A stretch of 64,000 nt of DNA from Cotesia glomerata (lineage: Eukaryota > Arthropoda > Insecta > Hymenoptera > Braconidae), in the NCBI RefSeq assembly GCF_020080835.1, contig NC_058160.1:20819152-20883151 (forward strand), read 5' to 3'. The translations under genes and the position numbers were made by a program. Positions within the stretch are counted from its first letter, which is position 1. Every line of letters starts with the position of its first letter. Shown piece after piece: positions 45,373 to 57,552 of the stretch. The notes under the pieces are model-generated. The model did not search any database. It worked only from the letters and a program-made list of their open reading frames with translations, and was not told the origin of the DNA.

Positions 45373-47352
45373 ACGCAATACCTGTCAAAAAAATTAATGA
45401 TATGCTAACATAATATGACTTGATATAACCAATTTTCAGAATAGGAAATATCAGGTGATATCGAAAAATTTTTTCACGAGTATTCAAATTTAATTTAAAA
45501 TTTCAAACATTTATGAATGTTGATTGAGAGGTATAAAGTACAATAATTTCAACAATATATTTTTCTTACAGATGTGTGGATATACACATTGGATTTTATC
45601 TATCAATTTCAGACTACACTAGGCGACTTTCATCATGGGCATCTGGAATTGAAAAGACGAAGAAAAGAAGAAATGAGATAAATCCAAACGCGTTTATTTA
45701 CGAATAGAACCTGAGAATCTACTTGGACGTTTTTTCAACAAACTGTATATGTAGTAGTTGAATTTTCGCGTGTTACGGACAGTAGTAGATGTATGTAGCA
45801 AGAACCCCTTCATCTCAACGTCCAGCCAACACCCTCTTGTTATCCATTGGCGTCGCAAAGATACCAATCCTATCAAATATTTACTTTAACTAATCTACAT
45901 AAATTTACCCTCCTTGCACTCATTACCATTACCATAATATTAACTCCTTTTTTAACACCAACAAAAACGTCTTACATCTTTGATATGCAAACATCTATTT
46001 TGTATCACAATAAAAAGCAAATATATAAATGAATATTTTGCATACTTTGAGCGTGAGGATATGCTCTGCCGCCTGAAAATAGAATAGTTATCGATTATGA
46101 CACGTTAAATCGTACCTAAAATTTGATGTACACGCTTCAATTGTGGAATAAGAACTCTATTTAAACGATAAATAAATAGTAAACAGATTTTATTTATTGA
46201 GATGTTTCCCCGAGAAAAATGTCAATATATTAACCAGAACTACATATAGTTTATGCATGAATTTTTGGTCATGCTTTTACACATCGAGGGTATTGTAACG
46301 TAACTTCTTATACCTTTGAAATTTGTACTTCGAAAGCTTATAATGTAAATATATAACCATAAGATTAGATAAGTAATAAAGTGTTGGAAAAAAAAAGTTT
46401 TCTTCCGAAAAATATTGAAAAAATTTCGGAAACTTTTCAGACAAAAACCCTATCAAAATGTAAGTCTTTTATAAGTCTAGTCGAGAAGTGAGTTTTCTGC
46501 GAAAAATCGACCCTAAAGTCTTAAAAATATGGCGATTGATGCATTGGATTCAGAATTAAATTCTGAGAAAGAGGTATTTTTTAATTTATCTGCCATTAAA
46601 AATTTCATTTGTTATAAACAAAAAACGAAATGGAAAAAAGGGAGTCTCCATTTTGTTACTATAACTTTAAAAATATTAAAGATATCTGAAATTTGAAAAA
46701 CGATCCTAAAAGAGGAGATAAATTTAGCAAAATAAGTCTTGACTCCCAGAGTTGTAGCTCCATTATTTATAATTTTAATTTAACGTTGAAAATTGGGCTC
46801 CGCGCGGCCGTTTCGGCGCTTAGGCGTCGCTGCCAAGCAAAGTATGCAACAAAAAATAATTATTTTAAAACATTCAATATTAATTTAAAAATCTGAATAA
46901 ATTATAGTGTCATCTAGACACTTGAAGGAATGTAGCCCCGCCAAAAAAAATTTTTAGCTTGATTTTTGTTATTCAATTGTTAATTAACTAATTTTTCGTA
47001 GACTTGAGTTTTGATAAAATCTCTTATAAAAGTTTAAAAAATGTGTCTATAAATTTTTTCCTCTTAGAAGCTCTTGAAATATAAATAATGAACAAGACCG
47101 CGTAGTAAAAGTTAATAAGTTTTTTCATTTGTTTATAATGATTTTTCAAAGTTATGAAAAATTGAAATATCCGGCTAATGTTATAAAAAAAATTTTTTTT
47201 CCCACATTTTTAGTTTTGGTTGTTTTTGTATCAACATATTGCGTTTAATAGCTTGGCTAAAAAATTTTAAATGTTAATTGTTTAAAAATTTGTTATAAAC
47301 AAATAGACAAGTTGAATATATTTGAAAAATTTTTTTTTGTCATTTTATTGTC
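45373..47352. other. Unique AT-rich region
   Basis: No supported gene. A GC-richer patch at 46795-46840 (CTCCGCGCGGCCGTTTCGGC) stands out. Short frames at 45694-46032 have no recognised domain. Confidence 0.4.
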
Positions 47353-47356
47353 TTAA

Positions 47357-47885
47357 GGTAGTACGGTTATGAAAGCAATATTTCAAGAAATCCTCGAAAC
47401 TTTGAATATAAGTCATTAAATACATAATACATATGCTGTTAAAATTTGAAGACGATTTACCACACCAAGCTCGAGATAATTGCAATTGAAAATGACATTT
47501 TTGTACATGTAACATAGGAGAAAGCGTGGAAAATGACAGTATTTTTAATTTTTCCATCGAAAGAATTTCAAGACTTTATCAAAAAACTAGTAGATTGAAG
47601 AATATGATATTTCGAACAATTAAAAAAAATGAAAATTTTTACCATGTAGTTTTCGAGATTAATTAAAATCAATTTCACTTTTAGAGGATTATTTTTAGGG
47701 AGAGGGGTACAAAAAACAGCCGCTAGTCACTGAAACCGTAGTGTGTGTGTATATGTATAGAGAATATAGTAGTGACGAGTACAGTAACGTTAAAAAATCT
47801 TAACCTACAACCTTAGCTCTGTCGATACGTATAACATGGATAGCGAGTCAAAATTTTTGATCTGGATTGTCGCGGAGGTACTACC
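47357..47885. mobile_element. 529-bp MITE with TTAA target duplication
   Basis: TTAA at 47353-47356 and 47886-47889 flanks inverted ends GGTAGTACGG and CGGAGGTACTACC. Ends and target match the element at 30.4-31.1 kb in type. No coding capacity. Confidence 0.72.
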
Positions 47886-47983
47886 TTAATGAAATAATGA
47901 TTAAAAAAAAAAAAAATTTTTTTAATTGTTTATAATTGTTTTTTTCATTTGTCCACTATTTAAATTATTTATTAAGAAATAAT

Positions 47984-48136
47984 TTTTAACTTCCCGCTAA
48001 GAAAATTGAAAATTTTCAAAAATCGGGAAGTTATTGGTTTCACCCCATTTTTCGAAAATTGACTTTTCAACGGATGTTGACGTTTTGAGGTCCTAGGAAG
48101 CCTCCCCGAATGTTTCCGCGATGATGTCCGTACGTC

Positions 48137-48200
<64 letters not shown>

Positions 48201-48854
48201 TACGGGCGTATGTAAACCTCTCATAACTTTTGAACGGCTTGACCGATTTTATCGCGGTTGGCGCCATTCGAAAGGGCTTGACTAAACTTAAATTTTGAGC
48301 ATATTTTAGATCGATTTAAACCAGTAGATTTTCAGAAATCTCAAAAAAACTGCAAAAAAAAATTTTTTGAAATGTGGTTTTTTTGGAATAACGTTTATAT
48401 GGCTTGACCGATCAATTCTAAAAACTAATCAGCTCTTAACATTAAAAAAACACGTCGATTTCCGCTAGCCCGGTCAAAATCGGTTAATTCGTTCGTGAGT
48501 TATCGTTAACGAAAAAAATCGAAAAAATCGTTTTTTAGGAATTACTTTTAAATTGCTTGTTAGATCAATTTAAACTTAAAAGTTCTTCATGGGGCTTTAA
48601 AAACTACGTTAAATGCCACCAACCACGAAAAAATCGGTTCATTCATTCAAAAGTTATTGCGGTTTAAAAATTCGAAAAATAGTGTTTTATTCAACTTCTA
48701 GCAGATTTTTGAGCTCGGAGAGCTCAAAATGATACGAAAATTATATTTTTGAGCTCGAAAAGCTCAAAAACGTAATAAGTGTAGGTTTTTGCGCTTAAGT
48801 ATGAAATGAGCGGGAAGTTGCAGGGATGGCCTTTAGGGTCAACTGTTTTCCTAA
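47984..48854 (-). mobile_element. Family A element
   Basis: Complete in minus orientation: AACTTCCCGCTAAGAAAATT at the right end, (TG)n at about 48138-48199, two modules, two GAGCTC palindromes, and AGCGGGAAGTTGCAGGGATG to TTTTCCTAA at the left end. Confidence 0.8.
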
Positions 48855-49257
48855 TTTTTTTTTTTTTAATCATCATTTACAATTCTTAATATAATTATAA
48901 AAAAAATTTTTTTTTTACTTAAATTTCCATTGTTCATTTTATAAACAATTTGTTATAAACAAATTTCCATTTTCGTTTTATTTTTTTTCCGTTGCTTTAA
49001 AAAATTACAAATTCAGCCATGTACATCAAAGTTGTAAAAAAAATTTTTCTCTATTTTTTATTGAATTTTAAAATAATTTACCTCATCAAAGTTGAAGTGG
49101 TCAATTATTTTATCAACTTATAAATTGTTATAACTTGTAAACTATTGATGATACGGTCATTGACATTCAAGACGATCTTTTAGACAATTTAATGATTTAT
49201 ATAGTAAATTTTTTATATCCTTGATATCTATTGTGGTTCAATTTTATTAACATTTTC
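48855..49257. other. Spacer between two family A copies
   Basis: About 400 bp of AT-rich sequence. Nothing recognised. Confidence 0.4.
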
Positions 49258-50126
49258 AACTTCCCGCTAAGAAAATCGAAGATTTTCAAAAATCGAAGAT
49301 TTTCAAAAATCGGGAAGTTATTGTTTTCACCCCGTTTTGCAAAAATCGAGTTTTCATCAGATCTCGACGTTCGAAGGTCATAGAAAGCTTCCCTGACTAC
49401 TCCCGTGAGGTTGTCACGGTGTGTGTGTGTGTGTGTGTGTGTGAAAGTATGTGAACCGATTATAACTTTCAATGGCTTATCCGTTATTATCGCGGTTGGT
49501 GCCATTTGAAAGGGCTTGGCCAAACTTAGATTTTGAGTATAATTTGGACCGATTCAGATCAGTAGATTTTGAGAAATCTTAAAAAAACTAAGAAAAAAAA
49601 TTTTTTCAAATGTATTTTTTTTTGGATAACTTTCTAACGGCTTTACCGATCGATTCCAGAAACTAATCAGCTCTAGACAATAAAAAACCATGTCGATCGC
49701 CACCAAGCTGGTCGAAATCGGTTAATTTGTTCGAGAGATATCGCGAACGAAAGAAAACCGAAAAAAGTGTTTTTTTGAAATTACTCCGAAATTTTTGGTT
49801 CGATCAATTAAAACCTGAAAATTCATTATGAGGCTAATAAAACTGCGTCGAATGCCGCCAACCGTGTGAAAATCGGTTGATCCATTCAAAAGTTATTGCG
49901 GTTTGAAAATTCCAAAAGTAGTGTTCTATGAAACTGCTATCAGACTTTTGAGCTCGAAAAGCTCAAATGAATAAAAATACTATCTCTTTGAGCTCAGCGA
50001 GCTCAAAATATCACATATTATATTTTGAGCTCAAAAATCTCAAAAACGTCATAAGTACAATTTTAAGCGCCCAGGTATTAACGGGAAGTTGCAGTTGATG
50101 GCCTTTAGGGTGAACCGTTTTACTAA
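49258..50126 (-). mobile_element. Family A element with short direct duplication at its end
   Basis: Starts AACTTCCCGCTAAGAAAATC; the 17 bp CGAAGATTTTCAAAAAT are duplicated in tandem (49276-49309) inside the terminal hairpin loop. (GT)n at about 49420-49443 is short. Ends GTGAACCGTTTTACTAA. Confidence 0.78.
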
Positions 50127-50369
50127 TTTTTTTATAAAAAAATGCATTACTTGAATCTTTAAATAATTATATCTTTCAAACTATTGAAGTTACGGCTTTT
50201 ATGATTATAGACAATCTTATAGAGTAATTATTAGAATACTCAAAAATAAATTTTTTACATTTTTAATTCCATTTGTTTATCAGTTTTTTTTTTATTTATT
50301 CTAATTATTTCACGGTTAATAGAACATTTTCTAGATTTTATTGTTACATTTATACTCACATACACAACA

Positions 50370-50454
50370 GATTTTCGAAAATCAAGTTCTTTTCAAATCT
50401 CCATGTTTTGAAATCCAACCAAATAATTCTAAATATTTCCGTGAAGATTTTCTG

Positions 50455-50519
<65 letters not shown>

Positions 50520-50860
50520 TGTATGTGTGTGTGTGTGTGTCAACTTCTCATAATTTTAGAGCAGCTTTTGTCTAAACTTGAATCACTTTGGCCTGATAGA
50601 TTTTGAGAAATCTCAAAAACGAAAGTTTCAAAAGTATGTTAATTGGGAATAACTTGTAACTTTAAATAGCTATATCGATTACGTCAAAAATCTAATCATA
50701 TCTTAACCTCCTTTGAATTTTCTCCATTGCTACGTTTCATAAGCTGAAAGTTCTTTATTTTATGTATAAAGAACTGAGTTGAATCTCATAAATTACATCA
50801 AGTTTGATTGATTTGTTCGGGAGGTATCGCAATTTAAAAGTATAAGAAAATTGTTTTACC
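50370..50860 (-). repeat. Diverged family A copy without ends
   Basis: TTTTCGAAAATCAAGTTC, CTCCATGTTTTGAAATCC, (TG)n at about 50456-50540, AACTTCTCATAATTTTAGAG, TTTTGAGAAATCTCAAAAAC and GGGAATAACTTGTAACTTTA follow family A order, with many changes. It is an older copy. Confidence 0.55.
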
Positions 50861-52119
50861 GCTACAGAAATGATTGTTTTTTTTTCTGATTTTGCATGCC
50901 TTAAGCGCGAAGCGCGCAGGTATGCTCTACTCTCGCCTAAAAATCGTGATTTCGATTAAAACGTGATTTTCATAATTTAAACGAAAAAAATTATGGATAA
51001 AAAGCATATTGAAATAAATAATAGTAACTACAGAACACGTTAAAAAAATTTTCTTATCGATTAAATAAGATTTCTCAGAAAAAACTCGTTTTTCTGATGA
51101 ATTAAATGAATAAGAGCGTGGTATTCACGGGAGCTATGGGCTTGATAACACCACAACTTTGTCAAAAATCACTTTCACGATTTAATTTTTTTTTTTTTTT
51201 ATTCCTGAGGAAGTTTATCAAAACCCTTGAGAAAATTGCGTGTCAAAATAATTCCGTTTCGATACAGTTAATTTTTTTCGATTGTCAGTTCGGTGGCTTT
51301 TTCTGCGATTTCGGCAGCCATATATATTATTTTTCATAAACAGAATTGAAATAACTATAAACAAGCAGAAACTATATATACATGATGGTATAATTACTAA
51401 CTGTTTTATCATCTGTTAAAATTTTTCTTTAGTTCGACCTACAGAGGGGATAATACTACTCGCGGGAAAATTCAAATTAAAAACAAATAATTTTTGTTAT
51501 GATCTAAATAATTTATGTATGACATGAGCGCTTATGACAAGGCATGCTCATTTGGATTTTCCAAACTTTTTTTGATAATTATAACGAAGGCACAAAAAAT
51601 AATCAAAAAATTGAGTCACAAGGCTTACGTCATAGTACCCACGATTATTATGTTTCAAGTAAAAAGTGCGCTATATTAAAAAATAAGCTTTCGATACTAC
51701 ATTATATACATAATATTATTTGCGACATACGCTGACGCGTTAACACGTAGCGTTGACAATTTAATTATCATTAAACTAGATATATTTTTTTTCAATAAAC
51801 AGCTTTTGAAAATTGTGGAAAATTCAAAACAATATAATTTTTTTGACAAAAAAATAATTTTCAAAATTTTTAGTATTTTAATTTTCTTTCATATCATCAA
51901 AAACTCAAATTCGGTATATTTCAATTGATCGAAAATAATATTTATAGACATGTACATATACAATGTATAGACGTATATATCCTGACTACGAATGTTCGCT
52001 GATCACGATCCTTTCAAACCGATTAGTGTCGCCCATGGAAAGAAATACGACGGTCCAATCGACAGTACATTTACTTGGTGAATGCTTAAAATATTCATGA
52101 AACTTCTTAAAACTCCTAG
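50861..52119. other. Unique AT-rich region
   Basis: AT-rich, no supported gene. A short CpG stretch (AAGCGCGAAGCGCGC) is near 50904. Confidence 0.35.
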
Positions 52120-53560
52120 CTACGCCACTGGCTTTGGTCCACCCTTGGTCAAGAGTACGTAGGGGTGAAAACCGGTGAGTGAGCCAGTAGAGAAAATCCT
52201 ATAGGCTGGTAGTGAAACGCTTGGATACACACACGCAAAATGATAAAAAAATAAAAAGTAAAATAAGAAAAAAAAGCTAGAGGAAGAAAAGAGGAAATAG
52301 CGAATAAAAGAAAAACGAATTAGAAGAGAGAAGTGACAGTGGGTGCCAGCGTATCTGAGAAGGATGAATAGCACAACCAGGCCTTATTTTCAACAACCCC
52401 ACAAGTCCAAGGGTGGTGGAAGTGGAAAATGTAAGTTTGGACGAATATATATGGATACATGGATACACGTACTCATACTCACACACGCAAGCGCGTCTTG
52501 AGCTCGAGCGTCTCTTGAAATTGGGGAACAGAAGATTGGGGTGAGGACCAAAAAGTAGCCTTGTCCAGCTACACTGCCAGTCCTGTATACTCTTGGGAGA
52601 ATTGGAGCTTTGAAAAGTTACTGGAGCAAGTGAGATAATATGCCGGTGGGGTGCGGTAATTCCAAGGTGGGAAAGATAGAGAGATGAAACATCAGAATGA
52701 GCAGAAAGAGGAAGAAGATGATGATGATGATGATGAAGAAGAAGAAGAAGAAGAAGAAGAAAGGATGTAAAGCTTTATCTCCTGCACTTCTAACTAACAT
52801 GTATTTTGCATAAAGCTTACATTACTTGAATTACAATGCTCCGACGCTGTCTCATCCCTCCAAGTGGTGAGATGGTGCCATGTAAATTGCTTCTGGAGCC
52901 ACACCAGTTTGGGATTGTAGATGCTGTGCTATGGGATGAGGGTGGCCTTCTGAGTAAAGTACACATGGTCATGTGTTGGTTATGTGTTATGTGGGTGTAG
53001 ACGTAAAGACGATAGTTACTTGGACGCTCTCAATGATATGAGTATGCGAGTGGAGCTATTCCTCCACAAGTGAACACTATTTTGGATAGACCCTCCATCC
53101 CATCTTCTGTGTACACTGCACACACTGGTTGCTAGTCTATGGTCTGTCTTCTATGTTCATCTTCTCTGCCTCTCTCATTGTTATTCTCCTGCTCCGTCTT
53201 TTTCACTCATCTGCATGGTTATTGGAAAAACGAAGACAGAGAACCGAATTTAGCGATGGCGATGAGCGCGAGCTGAAACCAAGTTATGTTGATCCACGAC
53301 CCCGGTGTGACCAAGGGTTGGTCAAGCTCAAGAGAAATTCATTACCTCGGTCATTCCAGCACGTTATCGCATCCAGATATAATTGATGGGTGAGTGGCCA
53401 GAGGTCACATCAGCTACCGATTCATGCAACACCCTGGAGCCTAGGCTTCCAATCAACCCCACCGTCGCTCGGTTATTTATTTATTGATGTTGCGTGCTCC
53501 AACCCTTTATTTTACTTCGTGATATTTCGCATAATTGACAATCAACCTACTTAAATTTAT
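52120..53560. other. Unique, GC-richer region with no firm gene
   Basis: More balanced base composition than most of the window, with (GAT)n and (GAA)n trinucleotide tracts at 52717-52761 and no TE signature. A frame from an ATG at 53153 runs 78 codons to 53386. It has a hydrophobic segment (FIFSASLIVILLLRLF) and then a charged tail (KRRQRTEFSDGDERELKP), but no family is recognised. It could be an exon, an intron or regulatory DNA of a gene outside the window. Confidence 0.25.
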
Positions 53561-54581
53561 ATTACGGGTATTATTGTTGCTATCGAATTACTGCTGCCTT
53601 AACTAGAAAACCAGCCAGCTATTATTTTCAAGTTAATTAATCTTTTCATTATCTATAAAGTAGTTCTAGTATGTTTAATGACATTTTTTTGGGTTTTACA
53701 GTGGGGTGAGTTGATATTTTATTTTTTTTTGTTTTTAGTAACTGAATAATTGGATATTAAAAATGTTTTTTTATAGTTTGAATTTTTTTTGTTGAACTAA
53801 GAAAATTTTATTCCACTCTTTGTAATAAGAATATGAAAGAAATATTTTCTAAAAAGTTTTACTAATAGAAGACAATTCTATTAAAAAAAAAAAAAAAATA
53901 ATTTTAATATAGATTTTTGGAATTAAAAAATTCTCAAAATTAAACTCCAACTTTCGATTAAAAATTTGAATGTGATTTATTAAATTTTCGACATTCCTGT
54001 ATATTGATTATTCATGTTTCACATAAAAATTGGAACGATTGAAGGAAAATGTGCTAATACGACGTCTATTTTTGAATTTTTGAAAATTTCATTAAACAAG
54101 TGAAATCTTGATTATCTCATGTTATTTTAATGTATTTACCCACAATAATGAAAATTCGAAAAATTCACGTACTTCTACATAACTTTTTTTCGAAATTTTT
54201 CTTTCTTTCCATAGTTTTTAATAACTATAATAGCAGAAACTTAGGATGGTACTTTTCAAAAAATTAATGAAAATGTGCTTTAAAATTCAATTTAAAAAAT
54301 TAGTATCGAAAACAATTTCATTATATTAGATACAATTTTGTGATCAAATGTTTCGAAATTTAAATCAATTTTAAATGAGTACAGTACACTCTAACCTTGT
54401 TGTTTATAGTAATAGTTGTTTAAAATGATTAATAAATTAATAAATAAAACACTATTTTTCTCAAAATGAATTTCACATTGTTAATAGTTTATTTTCGATT
54501 ATTTAAAAATTTTTGTCAACATAAATTGTTTATTTAATTTAACATTTTGATTCGAACGCCATTCAAAAAAAGTGTCGGCAT

Positions 54582-54960
54582 TTTATTATATATGCACTCC
54601 GATTGTTGGAAGAGCACCTTTGGCAGTTAACCCTATGTCTAAAAGGCGACATGGCAATACAATACTTTTGTGAAAAAAAATAAATGTCGGCAGATAAATC
54701 CAGGACAACAATTTGAGTGATCGGAGCACTGGAACAAATAACACATTATTAAAAATCATAAATTATTATTTGATGATTACTATTAAAATAATCTCGTTAC
54801 TTATACCACCAAAAAGTTTGTTACAGTAAGTGATTTCACTTATTTCTTCATGATTTTCCTAAGAATAATAATCAGTAGATATATCTTGATTTTCATCTGC
54901 TAGTGCATTAGAAATTAGAAGTAATGCAAGTAAAGCAAAGCTTGACACAAGTTTGGACAT
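54582..54960 (-). pseudogene. Small secreted cysteine-rich peptide gene, probably broken
   Basis: Minus strand. The ATG at 54960 opens a clear signal peptide (basic start, FALLALLL core, then S-N-A-L-A as a likely cleavage site), then an acidic stretch, with TAG at 54861-54859 after 33 codons. The same frame continues past the TAG to a cysteine at 54825 and a donor GTATAAGT at 54806. A 78-nt intron ends TTTGTTCCAG at 54729. The second exon opens with a cysteine pattern C-X5-CC-X4-C-X11-C (54728-54654), stop at 54641-54639 and AATAAA at 54587-54582. The pattern resembles inhibitor-cystine-knot or cys-motif secreted peptides of parasitoids and arthropod venoms. Two lesions are visible: the TAG, and a splice phase that does not lead into the cysteine frame. 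Alternatively only the short first-exon product is made. Confidence 0.5.
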
Positions 54961-55023
54961 TTTTAGTTTCAATGATGCGAGCTCCTGGTTTAACTTTATT
55001 CATTTTAATACAACGGCATCTAG

Positions 55024-55030
55024 TTTTATA
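55024..55030 (-). promoter_or_regulatory. TATA box of the small peptide gene
   Basis: TATAAAA on the minus strand, 64-70 nt upstream of the ATG at 54960. Transcription would start about 30 nt downstream, leaving a 5' UTR of roughly 35 nt. The spacing fits a compact, strongly expressed secreted-peptide gene. Confidence 0.5.
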
Positions 55031-55175
55031 GCAACTAAAAAGGGAGGTTACACATCTCCCGGCTCATTTTGACGTGAGTAGATTCATGTCACTCTTTGAT
55101 TGGTGCAAACATTTTAATTCTTAATTATTTTTACTGACGTCAATCTGCATTACTTTAGCAATTAAATTAAAAAAA

Positions 55176-56037
55176 TTAGAAAAACGGTAGACCCTGAAGG
55201 CCATCCGTGCAACTTCCCGCTCATTCCATACCTAGGTGCAAAAAACTGCACTAATGATGTTTTTGAGCTCTCCTAGCTCAAAAATACAATTTATGTATTA
55301 TTTTAAGCTCTTCGAGCTTAATAAGATAGCTTTTCTATGCTTTTGAGCTCTTCAAGCTCAAAAGTCTGATAGAAGATTCATAGAACAATATTTTTTTAAT
55401 TTTCAAACCACACTAACTTTTGAATGAATCAACCGATTTTCACGTGGTTGGCAGCATTTGACGCAATTTTTTTAGTTTCATGAAGAATCTTCAATTTTGA
55501 ATTGATAAAACTAGGAAATTTGGAGTAATTGCAAAAAAACACTTTTTTCGGTTTTCTTTCGTTCATGATATCTCTTGAACGAATTGACCAATTTTGACTG
55601 GCTTGACGGCGATCGACGTAATTTTTTCATGCTAATAGCTGATTAGTTTTTGAAATTGATCAGTGCTCCCGTTTAAAAGTTATTCCAAAAAATGTCGGAG
55701 TTATGTTAAAAAAACACTTGTTTCCAAATATTTTATCGAGGATATCTCTCGAACCAATCAACCGATTTCTACGTACTTGGCGGAGATTGACGCGGTTTTT
55801 CAAGCTCTAAAATAATTCTACATCATTAAAAACGATGCGAGAAAAAATGACGAAGTTATGTGAAAAAAACACTTTTTTCGGTTTTCTTTTGTTCACGATA
55901 TCTTTCGAACGAATCAACCGATTTTGACCGGATTAGCGACGATCAGCGGGGTTTTTCAAGCTTAAGGGCGGATTAGTTTTTGAAGTTGATCGATAAAGCC
56001 GTTTAAAAGTTATTCTAAAAAAACCAATTTGTAAAAG
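55176..56037 (+). mobile_element. Family A element, right end missing
   Basis: Left end TTAGAAAAACGGTAGACCCT, three GAGCTC-type palindromes and three AACCGATTT-type modules (long variant, with GACGAAGTTATGTGAAAAAA). It stops near 56037 before the microsatellite and the terminal hairpin. Confidence 0.75.
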
Positions 56038-57552
56038 TTATAAAATTGGAACAGTTTTTAATTAAACTTGATTATGTATACCTAGTTTACGAAAGAATTT
56101 GATCTATTTTTCTCCATATTATTCTCTATGCAGACGAATTCAGATTATTTTAAATACTATATTATTATAACTGTTTTTGATTGCATCCGGAACGAAATTG
56201 AACCTTAAAAAAAAAGTAACAATACATGTATTTATCTCATTTAATCATTAGATAATATTCGTGAGAAGAAATTTCAAGTAGCGTAAAATTTTATTCCTAT
56301 CCTACATAGCTAAACAGAAATAATAAGAAGAAATAATGTCTTATTATTTTAAAGAGTTTCAAATAAACACGACAAAGGTAAGAATGCACACTCTTTAAAA
56401 ACATTTATTGATGCTTAAGAATAACTACGAGGATTTTTTGTTAAAAAAAGAATATTGAAGAGAACAATAAAGCATTTGTAGTTGAGATAAAAATTGTAAC
56501 TTCGGACAAACTGAAAAACATCTTCACGAATGTTAAATCTCCCCAAGGACACGTTTTGTCATTTTTCCCAAAGTAGTTTTTTTACGTGTATGTGTATGTG
56601 TCTTTGTCTTGTTTTTTTTTCTTCATGCTTTTTCATCCTATCTTCTCACACCCAACTTCCTTCAAAAGTCCGCACGTATATACAAGCACGCACGTACCCC
56701 ATACAAATATATGCGCACGCGCGGACTTTCTTACTCATCCGATCTGACGATCCACGTCCAAGATAATAACGTCAGATGTGGGTGCGCGTGAGTTTAAGAT
56801 AATTTCAATTTTCAAACTTACAGTCGGTAATTTATGAGCTTAACCATTCAATTTTTTCGTATTGTGCTCGTCGACAGCAGAGAATAATATCATAATAATA
56901 ACAATAAAAATTATGATAACCATAGGAATAAGAAAAGATGCAAAGTAATTGAGATTAAGAAGATGACATTATAAAAAACTGTAAAACTGCGAGTAGTTGC
57001 CTGATAGTTGAGTGTAAATCACAGGAATATGAGAACGACCCGGAAGGTCTCTCTGAGAGGATAAGTCGAGGATTATCGATGGACATCCACGAGATCAACG
57101 ACCCGCGGTCTTTTGACCCTTAAGAAAGGGAAGAATAAAAGGACTTTCAAGATATACCCAAGCGGAAACCAATAACTCTTCTCCCCCTCCCTCTCCGTGT
57201 TATCGATGAGCGATAACATTTGCGTCAGATAGAAAAGCAAATGTCTTGAGATCTTAACCAGAAGAATAAAATTATACTTTCTGTTACACTGTGAAAAATC
57301 GGAAGTTGATTCGGAGTGAATTTTCACTCCCATCAATTAGAGTACCGAAGTCAAGAAATAAAATACTTTGTATACAAAGTGAGTCAGAATTTTTTTTCAG
57401 CAGATTGCGGATTGAATATAGGTTTTAATTTGAAAAATATTCAGGTATGAAGTTACTAGAATACAATAAATTTTTATTGAACTGAAACAAGTTTTAAGGG
57501 CCAAATACTTCAAACAAATTATCTGAACTTTTTTAAAATATTGAACTAAATT
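56038..57552. other. Unique region with CpG-rich patches
   Basis: 56640-56800 and 57030-57200 are GC-richer. AAAGTCCGCACG near 56664 pairs with CGCGCGGACTTT near 56719 as an imperfect hairpin. GGAGTGAATTTTCACTCC (57314) is a near-palindrome. The 78-codon frame at 56530-56766 has no recognised domain. Possibly non-coding exon or intron of a gene outside the window. Confidence 0.3.
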
